64,000 nt of DNA, from positions 124,001 to 188,000 of the forward strand of contig CACMKZ010000001.1 in the NCBI GenBank assembly GCA_902614375.1, in the 5' to 3' direction. Of the stretch, positions 30,855-39,506 are shown in pieces. Each line of letters begins with the position of its first letter. Within the stretch, counting starts at the first letter, position 1. The stretch comes from an uncultured Alphaproteobacteria bacterium. GTDB lineage: Bacteria; Pseudomonadota; Alphaproteobacteria; HIMB59; GCA-002718135. A program made the position numbers and the translations under genes. The notes beneath the pieces are model-generated. The model ran no database searches. It was given only the letters and a program-made list of their open reading frames with translations, and was not told the origin of the DNA.

Positions 30855-32060
30855 GTGTTGAACAATAAAGAATATCTAAATAGGCTATATCAATCAGATA
30901 AACCTCTTATAATTTACAAAACTGATAAGGGTTATGACATCTATACTGATTTTTCTAAAAGAATTATTATTAATAAAAAAAATCTAAAATATTTTCTTAA
31001 TACCCAATCTAAATCAAAAAAATCTAAGATTGAAGAATTGAATTGTTATGTTGGTTTCTTTGGTTATAAACTTCTTTGTGAAAATATAGGAATAAAGTTT
31101 CCAAAACAGCGATCTAAAAATTTTCATAGCGGCGTATTTTACAAGCCACAAACTAAAATTAGTATTGGTAAAAAAATAATAATCAAAAGCATTAAACCCA
31201 ATTTTAGAAATATAAGTATCAATACAAAAAAATATTTACAGTTAAATAAAAAGTTTAATCTTAATTTATCTTTACAGCAGTACTCTAAGATATTTAATGA
31301 TTTCTCTAAAAATATTAAACAGGGAAAAACTTATCAAATTAAAATAGCTCAAACATATTCGAAAAAAGGTAATATCAATTCTATTGATCTTTTTTGGAAG
31401 CTAATGAAAATGAATGAGTCGCCTGAAAGTTTTCTTATCAGGGAAAAAGACTATAATATCGTAAGTTGTTCACCAGAGACACTCATATTGAAAAAAAATA
31501 ACATAATTAGAACTAAACCTATTGCTGGAACATTAAGAAAAACAAAGAAGTTAAATAAAAATAAAGCTCTCACATTTTTTAGAAGAAATGAAAAAGAAAC
31601 CAAAGAACATAATATGATTGTTGATATGGAAAGAAATGATCTGTCTAAAATCTGTAAAACCGGATCTGTAAAAATAGATAAACTAAAAAAAGTTGAGGAA
31701 TATCGAGATCTTTTTCATTACGTTACGACAATCAAGGGAATTATAAAAAATAAAATGAGTAACCATGATATAATTTCTTCTTTAATGCCAGGTGGTTCAG
31801 TCATTGGTTGTCCAAAAATTAGTACTATTCAACTTCTAAATAGAAAAGAAAAATTTGACAGAAATATTTATACAGGCAGTTTTGGAATTATACATTCAAA
31901 TGGTGATATGCGATTTAACATAATGATTAGAACACTACTTAACTTTAAAAATGATATCGAATTATCAGTTGCTAGTGGTGTGATCTTAGGCAGTACCGCA
32001 AAAAAAGAATATAATGAAAATTATATTAAAGCTAAATCACTTTTAGATCTATTTAACTAA
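30855..32060 (+). CDS. pabB: Chorismate-binding aminase, aminodeoxychorismate synthase component I (PabB-type)
   Basis: 401 residues; starts at GTG, with TTG next to it as an alternative. The chorismate-binding domain occupies about 140-400: EHNMIVDMERNDLSKIC, DLFHYVTTIKG, SLMPGGSVIGCPKI and YTGSFGIIHSNGDMRFNIMIRT. The N-terminal region is shorter than in TrpE, and I see no LLES-type tryptophan-inhibition motif. Residues 222-226 read PIAGT. Enterobacterial PabB has the nucleophilic lysine PIKGT; anthranilate synthases, and reportedly some aminodeoxychorismate synthases, have PIAGT. Its place ahead of pabA, pabC and the fol genes supports a role in folate synthesis. It overlaps pabA by one base. 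Confidence 0.85.
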   Translation: MLNNKEYLNRLYQSDKPLIIYKTDKGYDIYTDFSKRIIINKKNLKYFLNTQSKSKKSKIEELNCYVGFFGYKLLCENIGIKFPKQRSKNFHSGVFYKPQTKISIGKKIIIKSIKPNFRNISINTKKYLQLNKKFNLNLSLQQYSKIFNDFSKNIKQGKTYQIKIAQTYSKKGNINSIDLFWKLMKMNESPESFLIREKDYNIVSCSPETLILKKNNIIRTKPIAGTLRKTKKLNKNKALTFFRRNEKETKEHNMIVDMERNDLSKICKTGSVKIDKLKKVEEYRDLFHYVTTIKGIIKNKMSNHDIISSLMPGGSVIGCPKISTIQLLNRKEKFDRNIYTGSFGIIHSNGDMRFNIMIRTLLNFKNDIELSVASGVILGSTAKKEYNENYIKAKSLLDLFN

Positions 32061-32617
32061 TGATTTATCTCATTGATCACGAAGATTCATTCACATACAA
32101 TTTAGCTCATCTACTAGATAGTATTGAGCCAACATTTGTTTCAAATTATTATGAAATAGATCAAATAAAACTAGAAAAATCTTCGACAATCGTTCTTTCA
32201 CCAGGCCCTGGTGAACCAAAAGATTATCCATTAACAACTAAGATTTACAATAAATATAAAGGAAAGAAAAAAATATTAGGAATATGTTTAGGTTTCCAAC
32301 AAATAGTTTTTTGTGAAGGAGCTAAAATAGTTCAACAAAAAAATATTCTTCATGGTTATCAGAGTCATATTAAAGTTACTAACGATAAATCAATTTTTAA
32401 AAAAAATTTTAATTTCCTTGGAGGTCGATATCATTCCTTAAAAATGGCTGAACCATTTGTTTCTCAATCAATGATAATTACAATGCGTTGTGTAAAAACA
32501 AATGTAGCAATGGCGGTTGAAGATGATATTAATAAAGTTTATGGATTACAGTTTCACCCAGATTCATTTTTAACTCCACATGGAAAATATCTTATTAAAA
32601 AAATCCTTTCACGCTAA
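32060..32617 (+). CDS. pabA: Glutamine amidotransferase, aminodeoxychorismate synthase component II
   Basis: A 185-residue class I amidotransferase: LIDHEDSFTYNLAHLL, VLSPGPGEPKDYPL, nucleophile Cys in GICLGFQ, and the HPD triad segment in GLQFHPDSFLTPHG. Two positions differ from the usual pattern: CLGHQ reads CLGFQ, and the triad glutamate (HPE) is aspartate. Catalytic Cys and His are present, so activity is plausible. It supplies ammonia to PabB and could also serve an anthranilate synthase. It overlaps pabB by one base and pabC by 38. Confidence 0.9.
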   Translation: MIYLIDHEDSFTYNLAHLLDSIEPTFVSNYYEIDQIKLEKSSTIVLSPGPGEPKDYPLTTKIYNKYKGKKKILGICLGFQQIVFCEGAKIVQQKNILHGYQSHIKVTNDKSIFKKNFNFLGGRYHSLKMAEPFVSQSMIITMRCVKTNVAMAVEDDINKVYGLQFHPDSFLTPHGKYLIKKILSR

Positions 32618-33335
32618 GAATTTTAAATTACTTAAGTTCAATTCACTTTGGGGTTACAAGGGCATCTTTACAACTATTAGACTATTTGGCAAAGAGCCAA
32701 ATTTTATCTTAGTTGATCAGCATTTAAAAAAACTAAATAAAGATTTAAGATACTTTGGCATTGATGCTAAAATTTCAAAAAATTTTTTAACCATTTTTTT
32801 AAATAAATATTCTAAAATTAAAAATTACGACCACCTATTAAGAATTGCAGTCACAAAAAAAATAATCTCATTATCTGTACGTAAAAGAAACAAAGATCAT
32901 AAGTATTTTACTGCAAAATTTTTTAGATTCCAACGGGCTTTACCTAACTTCAAAAACTTACAGTACAAAAAAATAATTTCTTTACAAAAAAAAATTAATT
33001 TACAAAAAGAAGAGATTCTTTTTTATTTTAACAACAAAATTTTAGAAGGCTCTACGACCAATTTAATTTTTGCAAACGGTAATAAATTATTCACTCCAAA
33101 AAATTACTATTATCATGGAATTACTCTAGAATACTTAATTAAAAATCTGCCTTACAAAATTCATAGAACAGATATTAATATTTCTAGTTTACATCAATTT
33201 AGTGAAATACTTCTAGTTGGCTCTGGTAAAGGTGTGGTTAGTATTTCTTTTATTAAACAATTTAATTGGTATAGGTCTTCAATGAAAATGTATAATTTAT
33301 TATCAAAAAAATATGCAAAAATATTATTGAAATGA
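32580..33335 (+). CDS. pabC: Class IV aminotransferase, probable aminodeoxychorismate lyase
   Basis: A 251-residue fold-type IV PLP enzyme. The predicted Schiff-base lysine is K125 in LPNFKNLQYKK; EEILFYFNNKILEGSTTNLIF and the phosphate-binding ILLVGSGKGVV follow. In this position it most likely converts aminodeoxychorismate to 4-aminobenzoate and pyruvate. A branched-chain or D-amino-acid transaminase is possible by sequence alone, but the surrounding pab/fol genes argue against it. It is quite divergent and lysine-rich. The 38-base overlap with pabA is long, and no better later start is seen. It overlaps folP by 4 bases. Confidence 0.8.
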   Translation: MENILLKKSFHAKNFKLLKFNSLWGYKGIFTTIRLFGKEPNFILVDQHLKKLNKDLRYFGIDAKISKNFLTIFLNKYSKIKNYDHLLRIAVTKKIISLSVRKRNKDHKYFTAKFFRFQRALPNFKNLQYKKIISLQKKINLQKEEILFYFNNKILEGSTTNLIFANGNKLFTPKNYYYHGITLEYLIKNLPYKIHRTDINISSLHQFSEILLVGSGKGVVSISFIKQFNWYRSSMKMYNLLSKKYAKILLK

Positions 33336-34150
33336 AATTAGGAAATTATAATTTTAAACTATCTAGTCCAACGGTAATGGGAATATGCAATGTTACTCCT
33401 GACTCTTTTAGTGATGGTGGAAAGAGTTTTAAAAGTTCAGATGCACTAAAAAATATCAAAGAAATGATAAAAAATGGAGCAAGTATTATTGATATTGGGG
33501 CAGAAAGTACAAGACCTGGTTCAGATCCATTAACACACAAAGAAGAAGTTAAAAGATTAGAGCCGATATTAAAAAAATTGCCAAAAAATAAATTTGTCAT
33601 ATCGGTTGATACTAATAAAATTGAAACTCAAGAATATGCATTAAATATGGGAGCACATATTATAAATGATGTCTTCGGTGGCTCAGAAGATTTATTTTTT
33701 TTAACTAAAAAATTTAAAACAGGTTTAATTTTAATGCACACACCTGCACCACCCAAAACTATGCAAAAGAAAATACACTCATATAATAATGTTGTACAAG
33801 ATATTAAAAAAATATTTCTTCAGAAAATTAAACAATTAGAAAAAATAAAAATTCCTTCATCCAAAGTTTGGTTTGACCCAGGTATTGGTTTTGGTAAAAA
33901 TTTAAAACAAAATATAGAAATCATGCAAAAAATTAATCAATTTAAGTTTAAGGGATATGGATTATTATTAGGATCATCTAGAAAAAGCTGGATTAACTTC
34001 ATAGATAAGAGTGAAACAAATCAAAGATTGGGAGGTTCAATTGCTTCTGCATTATATTGTTATCAAAAGGGAGTTGATATATTTAGAGTTCACGACATAA
34101 AAGAAACGTCTCAATCATTAAAAATTTTTGAAAAACTATGTTCAAAGTAG
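33332..34150 (+). CDS. folP: Dihydropteroate synthase
   Basis: 272 residues. Signature loops are all present: GICNVTPDSFSDGGKSF, IDIGAESTRPGSDP, SVDTNKIETQEYALNMGAHIINDV, FDPGIGFGKN and LLLGSSRKSWI. The TIM barrel condenses 4-aminobenzoate with hydroxymethyl-dihydropterin pyrophosphate, using the products of the pab genes before it and folK after it. Overlaps of 4 bases with pabC and 13 bases with folB indicate one translationally coupled operon. Confidence 0.97.
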   Translation: MKLGNYNFKLSSPTVMGICNVTPDSFSDGGKSFKSSDALKNIKEMIKNGASIIDIGAESTRPGSDPLTHKEEVKRLEPILKKLPKNKFVISVDTNKIETQEYALNMGAHIINDVFGGSEDLFFLTKKFKTGLILMHTPAPPKTMQKKIHSYNNVVQDIKKIFLQKIKQLEKIKIPSSKVWFDPGIGFGKNLKQNIEIMQKINQFKFKGYGLLLGSSRKSWINFIDKSETNQRLGGSIASALYCYQKGVDIFRVHDIKETSQSLKIFEKLCSK

Positions 34151-34482
34151 AAATTAAAAACTTATCCATCAGTGCAAATATAGGTATCACTGCCCAGGAG
34201 AGAAAGAAAAAACAGTTGTTAAAGGTAACATTAGAATTTAGTTATCCTGTTAAAAACTCACTAGATTTAAACAATATAAATAATGTGAAGGATTATTCAT
34301 CTATTACAAAATATTTAAAAACTTTCATAAAGGAGTCTCAATCACATACTCTTGAGCATTTAATAATAAAAACATCCAATGTTCTTGAAAAAAAATTTAA
34401 AATAAAAAAAGTTAAAATTACAATTAATAAAACAGCTGTAGCAAAAAAATATGGAGCTGACTCACTAAGTGTATCAAACTGA
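34138..34482 (+). CDS. folB: Dihydroneopterin aldolase
   Basis: 114 residues. FKVEIKNLSISANIGITAQERKKKQ opens the T-fold. DYSSITKYLKTFIKESQSHTLEHLI carries the conserved Glu of the pterin pocket, and the end reads VKITINKTAVAKKYGADSLSV. It makes 6-hydroxymethyl-dihydropterin for FolK. Sequence identity to enterobacterial FolB looks low, but the order folP-folB-folK supports the call. It overlaps folP by 13 bases and folK by 14. Confidence 0.9.
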   Translation: MFKVEIKNLSISANIGITAQERKKKQLLKVTLEFSYPVKNSLDLNNINNVKDYSSITKYLKTFIKESQSHTLEHLIIKTSNVLEKKFKIKKVKITINKTAVAKKYGADSLSVSN

Positions 34483-34969
34483 AACAATAATCGCACTTGG
34501 CTCAAATCTAGGTAATGCTATATTTAATTTACGGTGTGCTGTTAGAGAGTTAGAAAATATTGGTAATATAAAAAAATTTGCAAATATTTATATTTCTTCT
34601 CCTTATGGATACAAATCGCAAAGTAATTTTTTTAACACCGCAATAAAACTATGTACCAACCAGCAGCCATTAGAATTAATAAATAATATTTATGAAATTG
34701 AAAAAAAATTAAAAAAAAATAAAAAAATTATCAATGGTCCAAGAAACATTGATTTGGATATTATTTTTTTTGGCAAACAAATATTTATTAAAAAAAATTT
34801 AATAATTCCTCACCCAAGAGCAGCTGAAAGAGATTTTGTGTTATATCCAATACTTGATATCGATCCATTTTTCAGACATCCACTTGAAAAAAAATCAATA
34901 AAAGTCTTATCGAAAGAGTTGCAATACAAATATATTATTAAACGATTATCCTACCGAAATTTGATTTAA
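34469..34969 (+). CDS. folK: Hydroxymethyl-dihydropterin pyrophosphokinase
   Basis: 166 residues starting at GTG inside the folB end. IIALGSNLGNAIFNL, FANIYISSPYGYKSQSNFFN, the Mg/ATP segment GPRNIDLDIIFFG and IPHPRAAERDFVLYPILDIDP are the HPPK signature. It pyrophosphorylates hydroxymethyl-dihydropterin for FolP. It is the last gene of the folate run, and its 3' end overlaps the convergent TrpF-like gene by 24 bases. folE, folC and folA are not in the window. Confidence 0.96.
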   Translation: MYQTETIIALGSNLGNAIFNLRCAVRELENIGNIKKFANIYISSPYGYKSQSNFFNTAIKLCTNQQPLELINNIYEIEKKLKKNKKIINGPRNIDLDIIFFGKQIFIKKNLIIPHPRAAERDFVLYPILDIDPFFRHPLEKKSIKVLSKELQYKYIIKRLSYRNLI

Positions 34970-35596
34970 AAAATCTTTGAGTTTTGATTTAGAAATTAAA
35001 TTTCTCTGATTTTTCAAACTTCTAGAAATATCTAATCCAAAAGGTGTTATTTGTTTTAGAATGTATGAAACATTTTTTTTGTCTATACCACCACCAATAT
35101 AAACTGGAATATTTTTACTTTTTATAAACTGTATTTGTTTAATACTTTTTCTCAATGAATACTTTTTAATACTCTTTTTCCTATAAACATTCATATCAAA
35201 ATAAATAACATCAACAATTTTTCTAATTGATTCAATGTATTTTTTATCAAAATTTTCTGGATTAATTGCAATACCAATTTTTAATCTTCTAAATATTTTT
35301 TTTATTTTTAATAAATCTTTTTTGGGAAAATGATATGAACATGAAATTGTCTTTGGTTTTGTAAAATCTATTTGCTCTATTAGCTTGTCTAAAGATACAT
35401 ACCGAGTCAGAAGTACTGATTCTATTTTATAATTTTTACATTCTTTCATTAATGATTGTATTTTTTTATCACTAACTGTGTTTGGTCCATTTAAATTTTT
35501 ACTTGCAAAACCTAATGATTTTATTTTATTTTTATGTGCCACTTCAACAGATTTCACATTTGTTATGCCACAAATTTTTAGAGGTATATTTTTCAT
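34946..35596 (-). CDS. Divergent phosphoribosylanthranilate isomerase (TrpF)-like protein
   Basis: A 216-residue TIM-barrel protein. The N-terminus has KICGIT with the expected general-base Cys9, D134 in VDVIYFDMNV could be the general acid, and VYIGGGIDKKNV forms the phosphate-binding loop. Several TrpF motifs are degenerate: the VQLHG strand reads ISCSYHF, and the C-terminal VDVSSGVE reads LDISRSLKN. No trpB or trpA follows it. It may be a fast-evolving TrpF or a relative with another sugar-phosphate substrate. It is convergent with folK and divergent from the DUF1800 gene. Confidence 0.65.
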   Translation of the reverse strand: MKNIPLKICGITNVKSVEVAHKNKIKSLGFASKNLNGPNTVSDKKIQSLMKECKNYKIESVLLTRYVSLDKLIEQIDFTKPKTISCSYHFPKKDLLKIKKIFRRLKIGIAINPENFDKKYIESIRKIVDVIYFDMNVYRKKSIKKYSLRKSIKQIQFIKSKNIPVYIGGGIDKKNVSYILKQITPFGLDISRSLKNQRNLISKSKLKDFLNQISVG

Positions 35597-35648
35597 TAAA
35601 TTTTATTTTTAAAAATTATAAATATATGTAAACTATTTTTTTTTATAT

Positions 35649-37085
35649 ATGTCATTAAATTTTTATAGACGAGTAGCGTTTGGCCTGTCGCCAAATGAAA
35701 AACCATATAAAGATCCTCTTAATTGGGCAATAAATCAATTAGATAGAATACCTGATCTCTTGTGGCCTGGAACAATCCCAACAGAAAAAGATTTAAGAAA
35801 AAAATATGGTGAATGGGTGTACGGAGATAGAGAAGTTTTAAGAAAAAAATTTAAAAATGATAAACATGCGTATAGAAAAGCAAAAGATGAATTAAGAATA
35901 AAAACTGGTGAAAGATATTTTGAATTAAATGAACATGCTATTCGTCATTTTCAAACAAAGTATTCCAAACAACCTGTTTTCGAGCGTTTCTGGCTTTTTT
36001 GGGGAAATCATTTTGCAATAAGTGAAAAAGATTTTCTAGCAGAGTTTAGTACTGGACCTTATCAACGTGAAATTATTAGACCTAACATGGTTAAAACTTT
36101 TGAAGAAATGGTTCAATCAGTTACGACTTCATGGTGTATGATTCATCACCTTGATAATTCAGAATCTTTTGGTCCCAATTCTAAAAAAGGAATGGAGTGG
36201 GGAGAAACCATAAACGAAAATCATGCAAGAGAATTATTAGAGTTACATACAGTATCTCCAAATGCTGGATACACACAGGAAGATGTAATTCAGTTAGCCT
36301 ATATCATGACAGGTTGGGCTCACAAATGGGATAGAAAAAACTTAGAAACCGGTGATATATGGTTTGATCAAGAAATGCATCAAAAAGGAGATAAAATTGT
36401 TTTAGGAGTTAAATATAAAAATGACGCAAAAAGAGAACTTGCTAAAGTAATTCATGATTTGGCAACACACCCAATCTGCATCAAATTTGTTTCAACAAAA
36501 TTATGTAGGCATTTTATTACAGATGAACCAACAGACGAAATGATAAACCCAGTAATAGAAGCATGGAAAAAATCCGATGGAAACTTAATTGAAATTCACA
36601 AAGCAGTTATAACGCAAGCTTACAAATATAATGAGAATACACATAAATTTCATCCACCTGAAATATGGTTAATGCAATTATCTAGAATGTTTGATTTAAA
36701 TATTCCGCTTTCTTTTGAAAAAATGAATTATACTTTTAAGTCAAAGCCAAATAATAGGCAAAGACAATTATCATGGATACTTAGAGAAATAGGTCATTCG
36801 CCTTATCGTGCCAAACAACCTAATGGTTGGAGTGATTTGGAGGTAGATTGGGTATCACCAGAATTATTATTACGCCGCTTTTGGTTTGCTTCAGTTGAAC
36901 TGCCAATGCTTGTTAAATCTGGAAACAGATCCCATGGTTTTATTTTATCTTGTCTTAAAAATAATTTTGAAGATCATGAAAATATGGCATCACTTATTGA
37001 TAATTTTAGATTTGGCACATCAGATTATGATTTAGGTCAAAAGTATGGAGTCATTTGTAATTTGCCAGGAGTATTAAAAATATGA
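35649..37085 (+). CDS. DUF1800 domain-containing protein
   Basis: A 478-residue, mostly helical protein. Family landmarks are RVAFGLSPNE at the N-terminus, RFWLFWGNHFAIS, INENHARELLELHTV with N-HA-RELLELH, YTQEDVIQLAYIMTGW and the C-terminal LLRRFWFASVELP. DUF1800 genes are almost always paired with DUF1501, as here, through an ATGA overlap. The pair is widespread in aquatic bacteria and has no settled biochemical function. No signal peptide is evident on this member, whereas its partner has a Tat-like signal. Confidence 0.88.
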   Translation: MSLNFYRRVAFGLSPNEKPYKDPLNWAINQLDRIPDLLWPGTIPTEKDLRKKYGEWVYGDREVLRKKFKNDKHAYRKAKDELRIKTGERYFELNEHAIRHFQTKYSKQPVFERFWLFWGNHFAISEKDFLAEFSTGPYQREIIRPNMVKTFEEMVQSVTTSWCMIHHLDNSESFGPNSKKGMEWGETINENHARELLELHTVSPNAGYTQEDVIQLAYIMTGWAHKWDRKNLETGDIWFDQEMHQKGDKIVLGVKYKNDAKRELAKVIHDLATHPICIKFVSTKLCRHFITDEPTDEMINPVIEAWKKSDGNLIEIHKAVITQAYKYNENTHKFHPPEIWLMQLSRMFDLNIPLSFEKMNYTFKSKPNNRQRQLSWILREIGHSPYRAKQPNGWSDLEVDWVSPELLLRRFWFASVELPMLVKSGNRSHGFILSCLKNNFEDHENMASLIDNFRFGTSDYDLGQKYGVICNLPGVLKI

Positions 37086-38233
37086 ACTGCACAAGAAGAA
37101 ATTTTTTAATTGGAGGATCAACAACATTGTTTCTTTCTGGATATTTTCCAAAAATAAGTTTTGCTTCAATGCAGAAAAAAAATCTAATTATTATATCACT
37201 TCGTGGAGGAATGGATGGTTTAACAGCTATTCCTGTTATTGGAGATAAACGTCTAAAAAAATTGAGAAAAAAACTCATTCTGGAAGACGTTCTTAATCTA
37301 AACAGTGACTTTGGTCTTCACCCTAAATTAGAAATTTTCCATAAACTCTGGCAAAAAAATCAAGCGGCATTTGTTCATGCCACAAACATTCCTTACACAG
37401 GTAGATCACATTTTGATGGGCAAAATTTAATGGAAACTGGAGCACACATTCCATACAAAGAAAAAACAGGATGGCTTGGTAGGGGATTACTAGCTTCAAA
37501 TATTATAGGAAAAGGTTTGGCAATATCTTTACCAATGCCACTTTTATTAAGAGGTGTGCCACAGAATAATAATTTCTTTCCATCACCAGATTTTGTTGAA
37601 ACAAAGTTAATAGATCAAATTTATAATGAATTTAAAGGTGAACATAACGAGCTAATAAAATCTACACTTGATACAATTAGACAAAGACCATTGTCTATGC
37701 AAATAGCTACTGACTCTGATGATAGAAAAAAACTTGCTCTTGAAGCTGCTAAACAATTAAAAGATCAAAGTGGTCCTCGAGTTGCTGTATTTGATTTAGA
37801 TGGTTTTGATACCCATGCTGCTCAAGGAGGTGTTGATGGAGCGCATGCTGATGAACTAGAAGAAGTAAATAAGATTGTTACTATTCTACATGAAAATCTT
37901 GGCCAAGCATTTGATAATACACTAATTCTTACTCTTACTGAATTTGGCCGAACTATAAAACAAAATGGAGGCTATGGAACTGAGCACGGATATGGAAGTG
38001 CAATACTAATGGCTGGAGGCTTGTTAAAAAAATCTCAAGTTTATACAGATTGGCCTGGACTAAAAAAGAAAGAATTGTTTGAGGGAAGAGATCTAAATTC
38101 GACTATTGACTCCAGGGCTGTCTATAATTCTGCAATGTCAATTTGTTTTAACCAAGATCCAGAATTTTTACGTAAAGAAGTTTTTTGGGGAGATGAACTT
38201 CCTGATTTGTCTCAAGAATTGTTTAAGATTTAG
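37082..38233 (+). CDS. DUF1501 domain-containing protein, exported through Tat
   Basis: 383 residues. TRRNFLIGGSTTLFLSG at the N-terminus is a twin-arginine signal. The alkaline-phosphatase-like fold follows: LIIISLRGGMDGLTAIP, ATNIPYTGRSHFDGQNLMETG, DLDGFDTHAAQGG and LILTLTEFGRTIKQNGGYGTEHGYGSA. DUF1501 proteins are sulfatase/phosphatase-fold relatives whose substrates are unknown. Tat export suggests that it folds, perhaps with metal, before secretion. The ATGA overlap with DUF1800 indicates that they are made together. Confidence 0.9.
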   Translation: MNCTRRNFLIGGSTTLFLSGYFPKISFASMQKKNLIIISLRGGMDGLTAIPVIGDKRLKKLRKKLILEDVLNLNSDFGLHPKLEIFHKLWQKNQAAFVHATNIPYTGRSHFDGQNLMETGAHIPYKEKTGWLGRGLLASNIIGKGLAISLPMPLLLRGVPQNNNFFPSPDFVETKLIDQIYNEFKGEHNELIKSTLDTIRQRPLSMQIATDSDDRKKLALEAAKQLKDQSGPRVAVFDLDGFDTHAAQGGVDGAHADELEEVNKIVTILHENLGQAFDNTLILTLTEFGRTIKQNGGYGTEHGYGSAILMAGGLLKKSQVYTDWPGLKKKELFEGRDLNSTIDSRAVYNSAMSICFNQDPEFLRKEVFWGDELPDLSQELFKI

Positions 38234-38259
38234 AAATAAATAATTTTTTTAGTAATTTC

Positions 38260-38676
38260 ATGTTAAACAAGAATATGGTTTCAGAAAATTTTGATACTTT
38301 ATTTAAGGCTGCAAAAAAAGTTAGAGAGCAAGCTCATGTGCCATATTCAAATTTTAAAGTAGGAGCAGCTTTTCTAACAGAAGATAGTAAAATTATTACT
38401 GGCTGTAATGTTGAAAATGCTGCCTATCCTCAATCCCAGTGTGCCGAAGCAACAGCAATTGGAAATATGATATCTAATGGAAACAAAAAAATTTTAGAAG
38501 TTGTGGTTATAGGTTCAGGTGAATTATTATGCTCACCCTGTGGTGGTTGTAGACAGAGGTTAAGAGAATTTGCTACTTTAGATACTAAGATTCATATGTG
38601 TAATGAAAATGGTCATATGAAAACATCAACGCTCGAAGAATTACTTCCAGATTCTTTTGGCCCAGAGAATCTTTAA
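38260..38676 (+). CDS. cdd: Cytidine deaminase
   Basis: About 138 residues (133 if the second ATG, MVSENF, is used). The zinc site is intact: NVENAAYPQSQCAEATAIG holds the Cys-Ala-Glu motif and LCSPCGGCRQRLREF holds PCxxC. VPYSNFKVGAAFL is the usual N-terminal segment. It deaminates cytidine and deoxycytidine to uridine forms, which DeoA-type phosphorolysis and Upp can process. Its stop overlaps the phosphorylase start by one base, and deoA follows, making a nucleoside salvage operon. Confidence 0.97.
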   Translation: MLNKNMVSENFDTLFKAAKKVREQAHVPYSNFKVGAAFLTEDSKIITGCNVENAAYPQSQCAEATAIGNMISNGNKKILEVVVIGSGELLCSPCGGCRQRLREFATLDTKIHMCNENGHMKTSTLEELLPDSFGPENL

Positions 38677-39506
38677 TGTTACCTTCGGCCAAAAAATTTT
38701 TAGACATAACAAATAACACTTCACCCGATATTGCCGTAATTTTAGGAAGTGGACTAACTAATTTTTTTGAAGAAAAAGATATTCAAGAATCAATTTCATA
38801 TGAACAGTTAGCTGATTTTCCACAGCCAACTGTAAAAGGTCACGCAGGTAAATTAGTTTTAGGAAAAATAAATACTTTAAATGTTGTTTGTATGTATGGA
38901 AGATCCCATATTTATGAAGGACACAATCCTCAAAGCTTAGCTTCACCCATAAGAGTATTAAAGGACATTGGGTGCAAGTTATTAGTTGTTACAAATGCAG
39001 CAGGTAGTTTAGATGAAGCTATGCCAGCTGGTAGTCTAATGGCAATTAAAGATCATATTAACTGGAGTGGTTTCAATCCACTTATTGGACCCAATGCTGA
39101 AGAGTATGGCCCTCGTTTTCATGATATGAGTGATGGGTATCATAAGTTTTATAGAGATCAGTTAATGCAAGTCGCTAAAAAAATAGATCAAAAAATTTAT
39201 GAAGGTATTTATTGTATGTACTCAGGACCAAACTTTGAAACACCTGCTGAAATCAATGCCTTAAAAGTAATAGGTGGAAATGCTGTTGGAATGTCTACAG
39301 TACCAGAAGTTTTAGTTGCTAATCATTGCGGACTTCCTGTTATTGGTATCAGTGTAATCACCAACTTAGCTGCTGGCATGAATAAAACAAAATTAAGTCA
39401 TCAAGAAACTTTAGAGAATGCAAGTTTAGCAGAGAACAATGTTTTAAATTTAATTAAACAATTTATACAAGAAGTTCAATTCGATGATACCTCAAGAGAT
39501 AATTAG
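38676..39506 (+). CDS. Purine nucleoside phosphorylase (trimeric PNP family)
   Basis: 276 residues. VILGSGLTNFFEEKDI, FPQPTVKGHAGKLVLGKI, MYGRSHIYEGHN, TNAAGSLDEAMPAGSLMAIKDHIN, MYSGPNFETPAEI and GNAVGMSTVPEVLVA define the family: phosphate site, Glu of the base site, and M-S-T-V. It splits purine nucleosides to base plus ribose-1-phosphate. XapA and PunA specificities cannot be separated by eye. It overlaps cdd by one base and deoA by 23 bases. Confidence 0.94.
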   Translation: MLPSAKKFLDITNNTSPDIAVILGSGLTNFFEEKDIQESISYEQLADFPQPTVKGHAGKLVLGKINTLNVVCMYGRSHIYEGHNPQSLASPIRVLKDIGCKLLVVTNAAGSLDEAMPAGSLMAIKDHINWSGFNPLIGPNAEEYGPRFHDMSDGYHKFYRDQLMQVAKKIDQKIYEGIYCMYSGPNFETPAEINALKVIGGNAVGMSTVPEVLVANHCGLPVIGISVITNLAAGMNKTKLSHQETLENASLAENNVLNLIKQFIQEVQFDDTSRDN

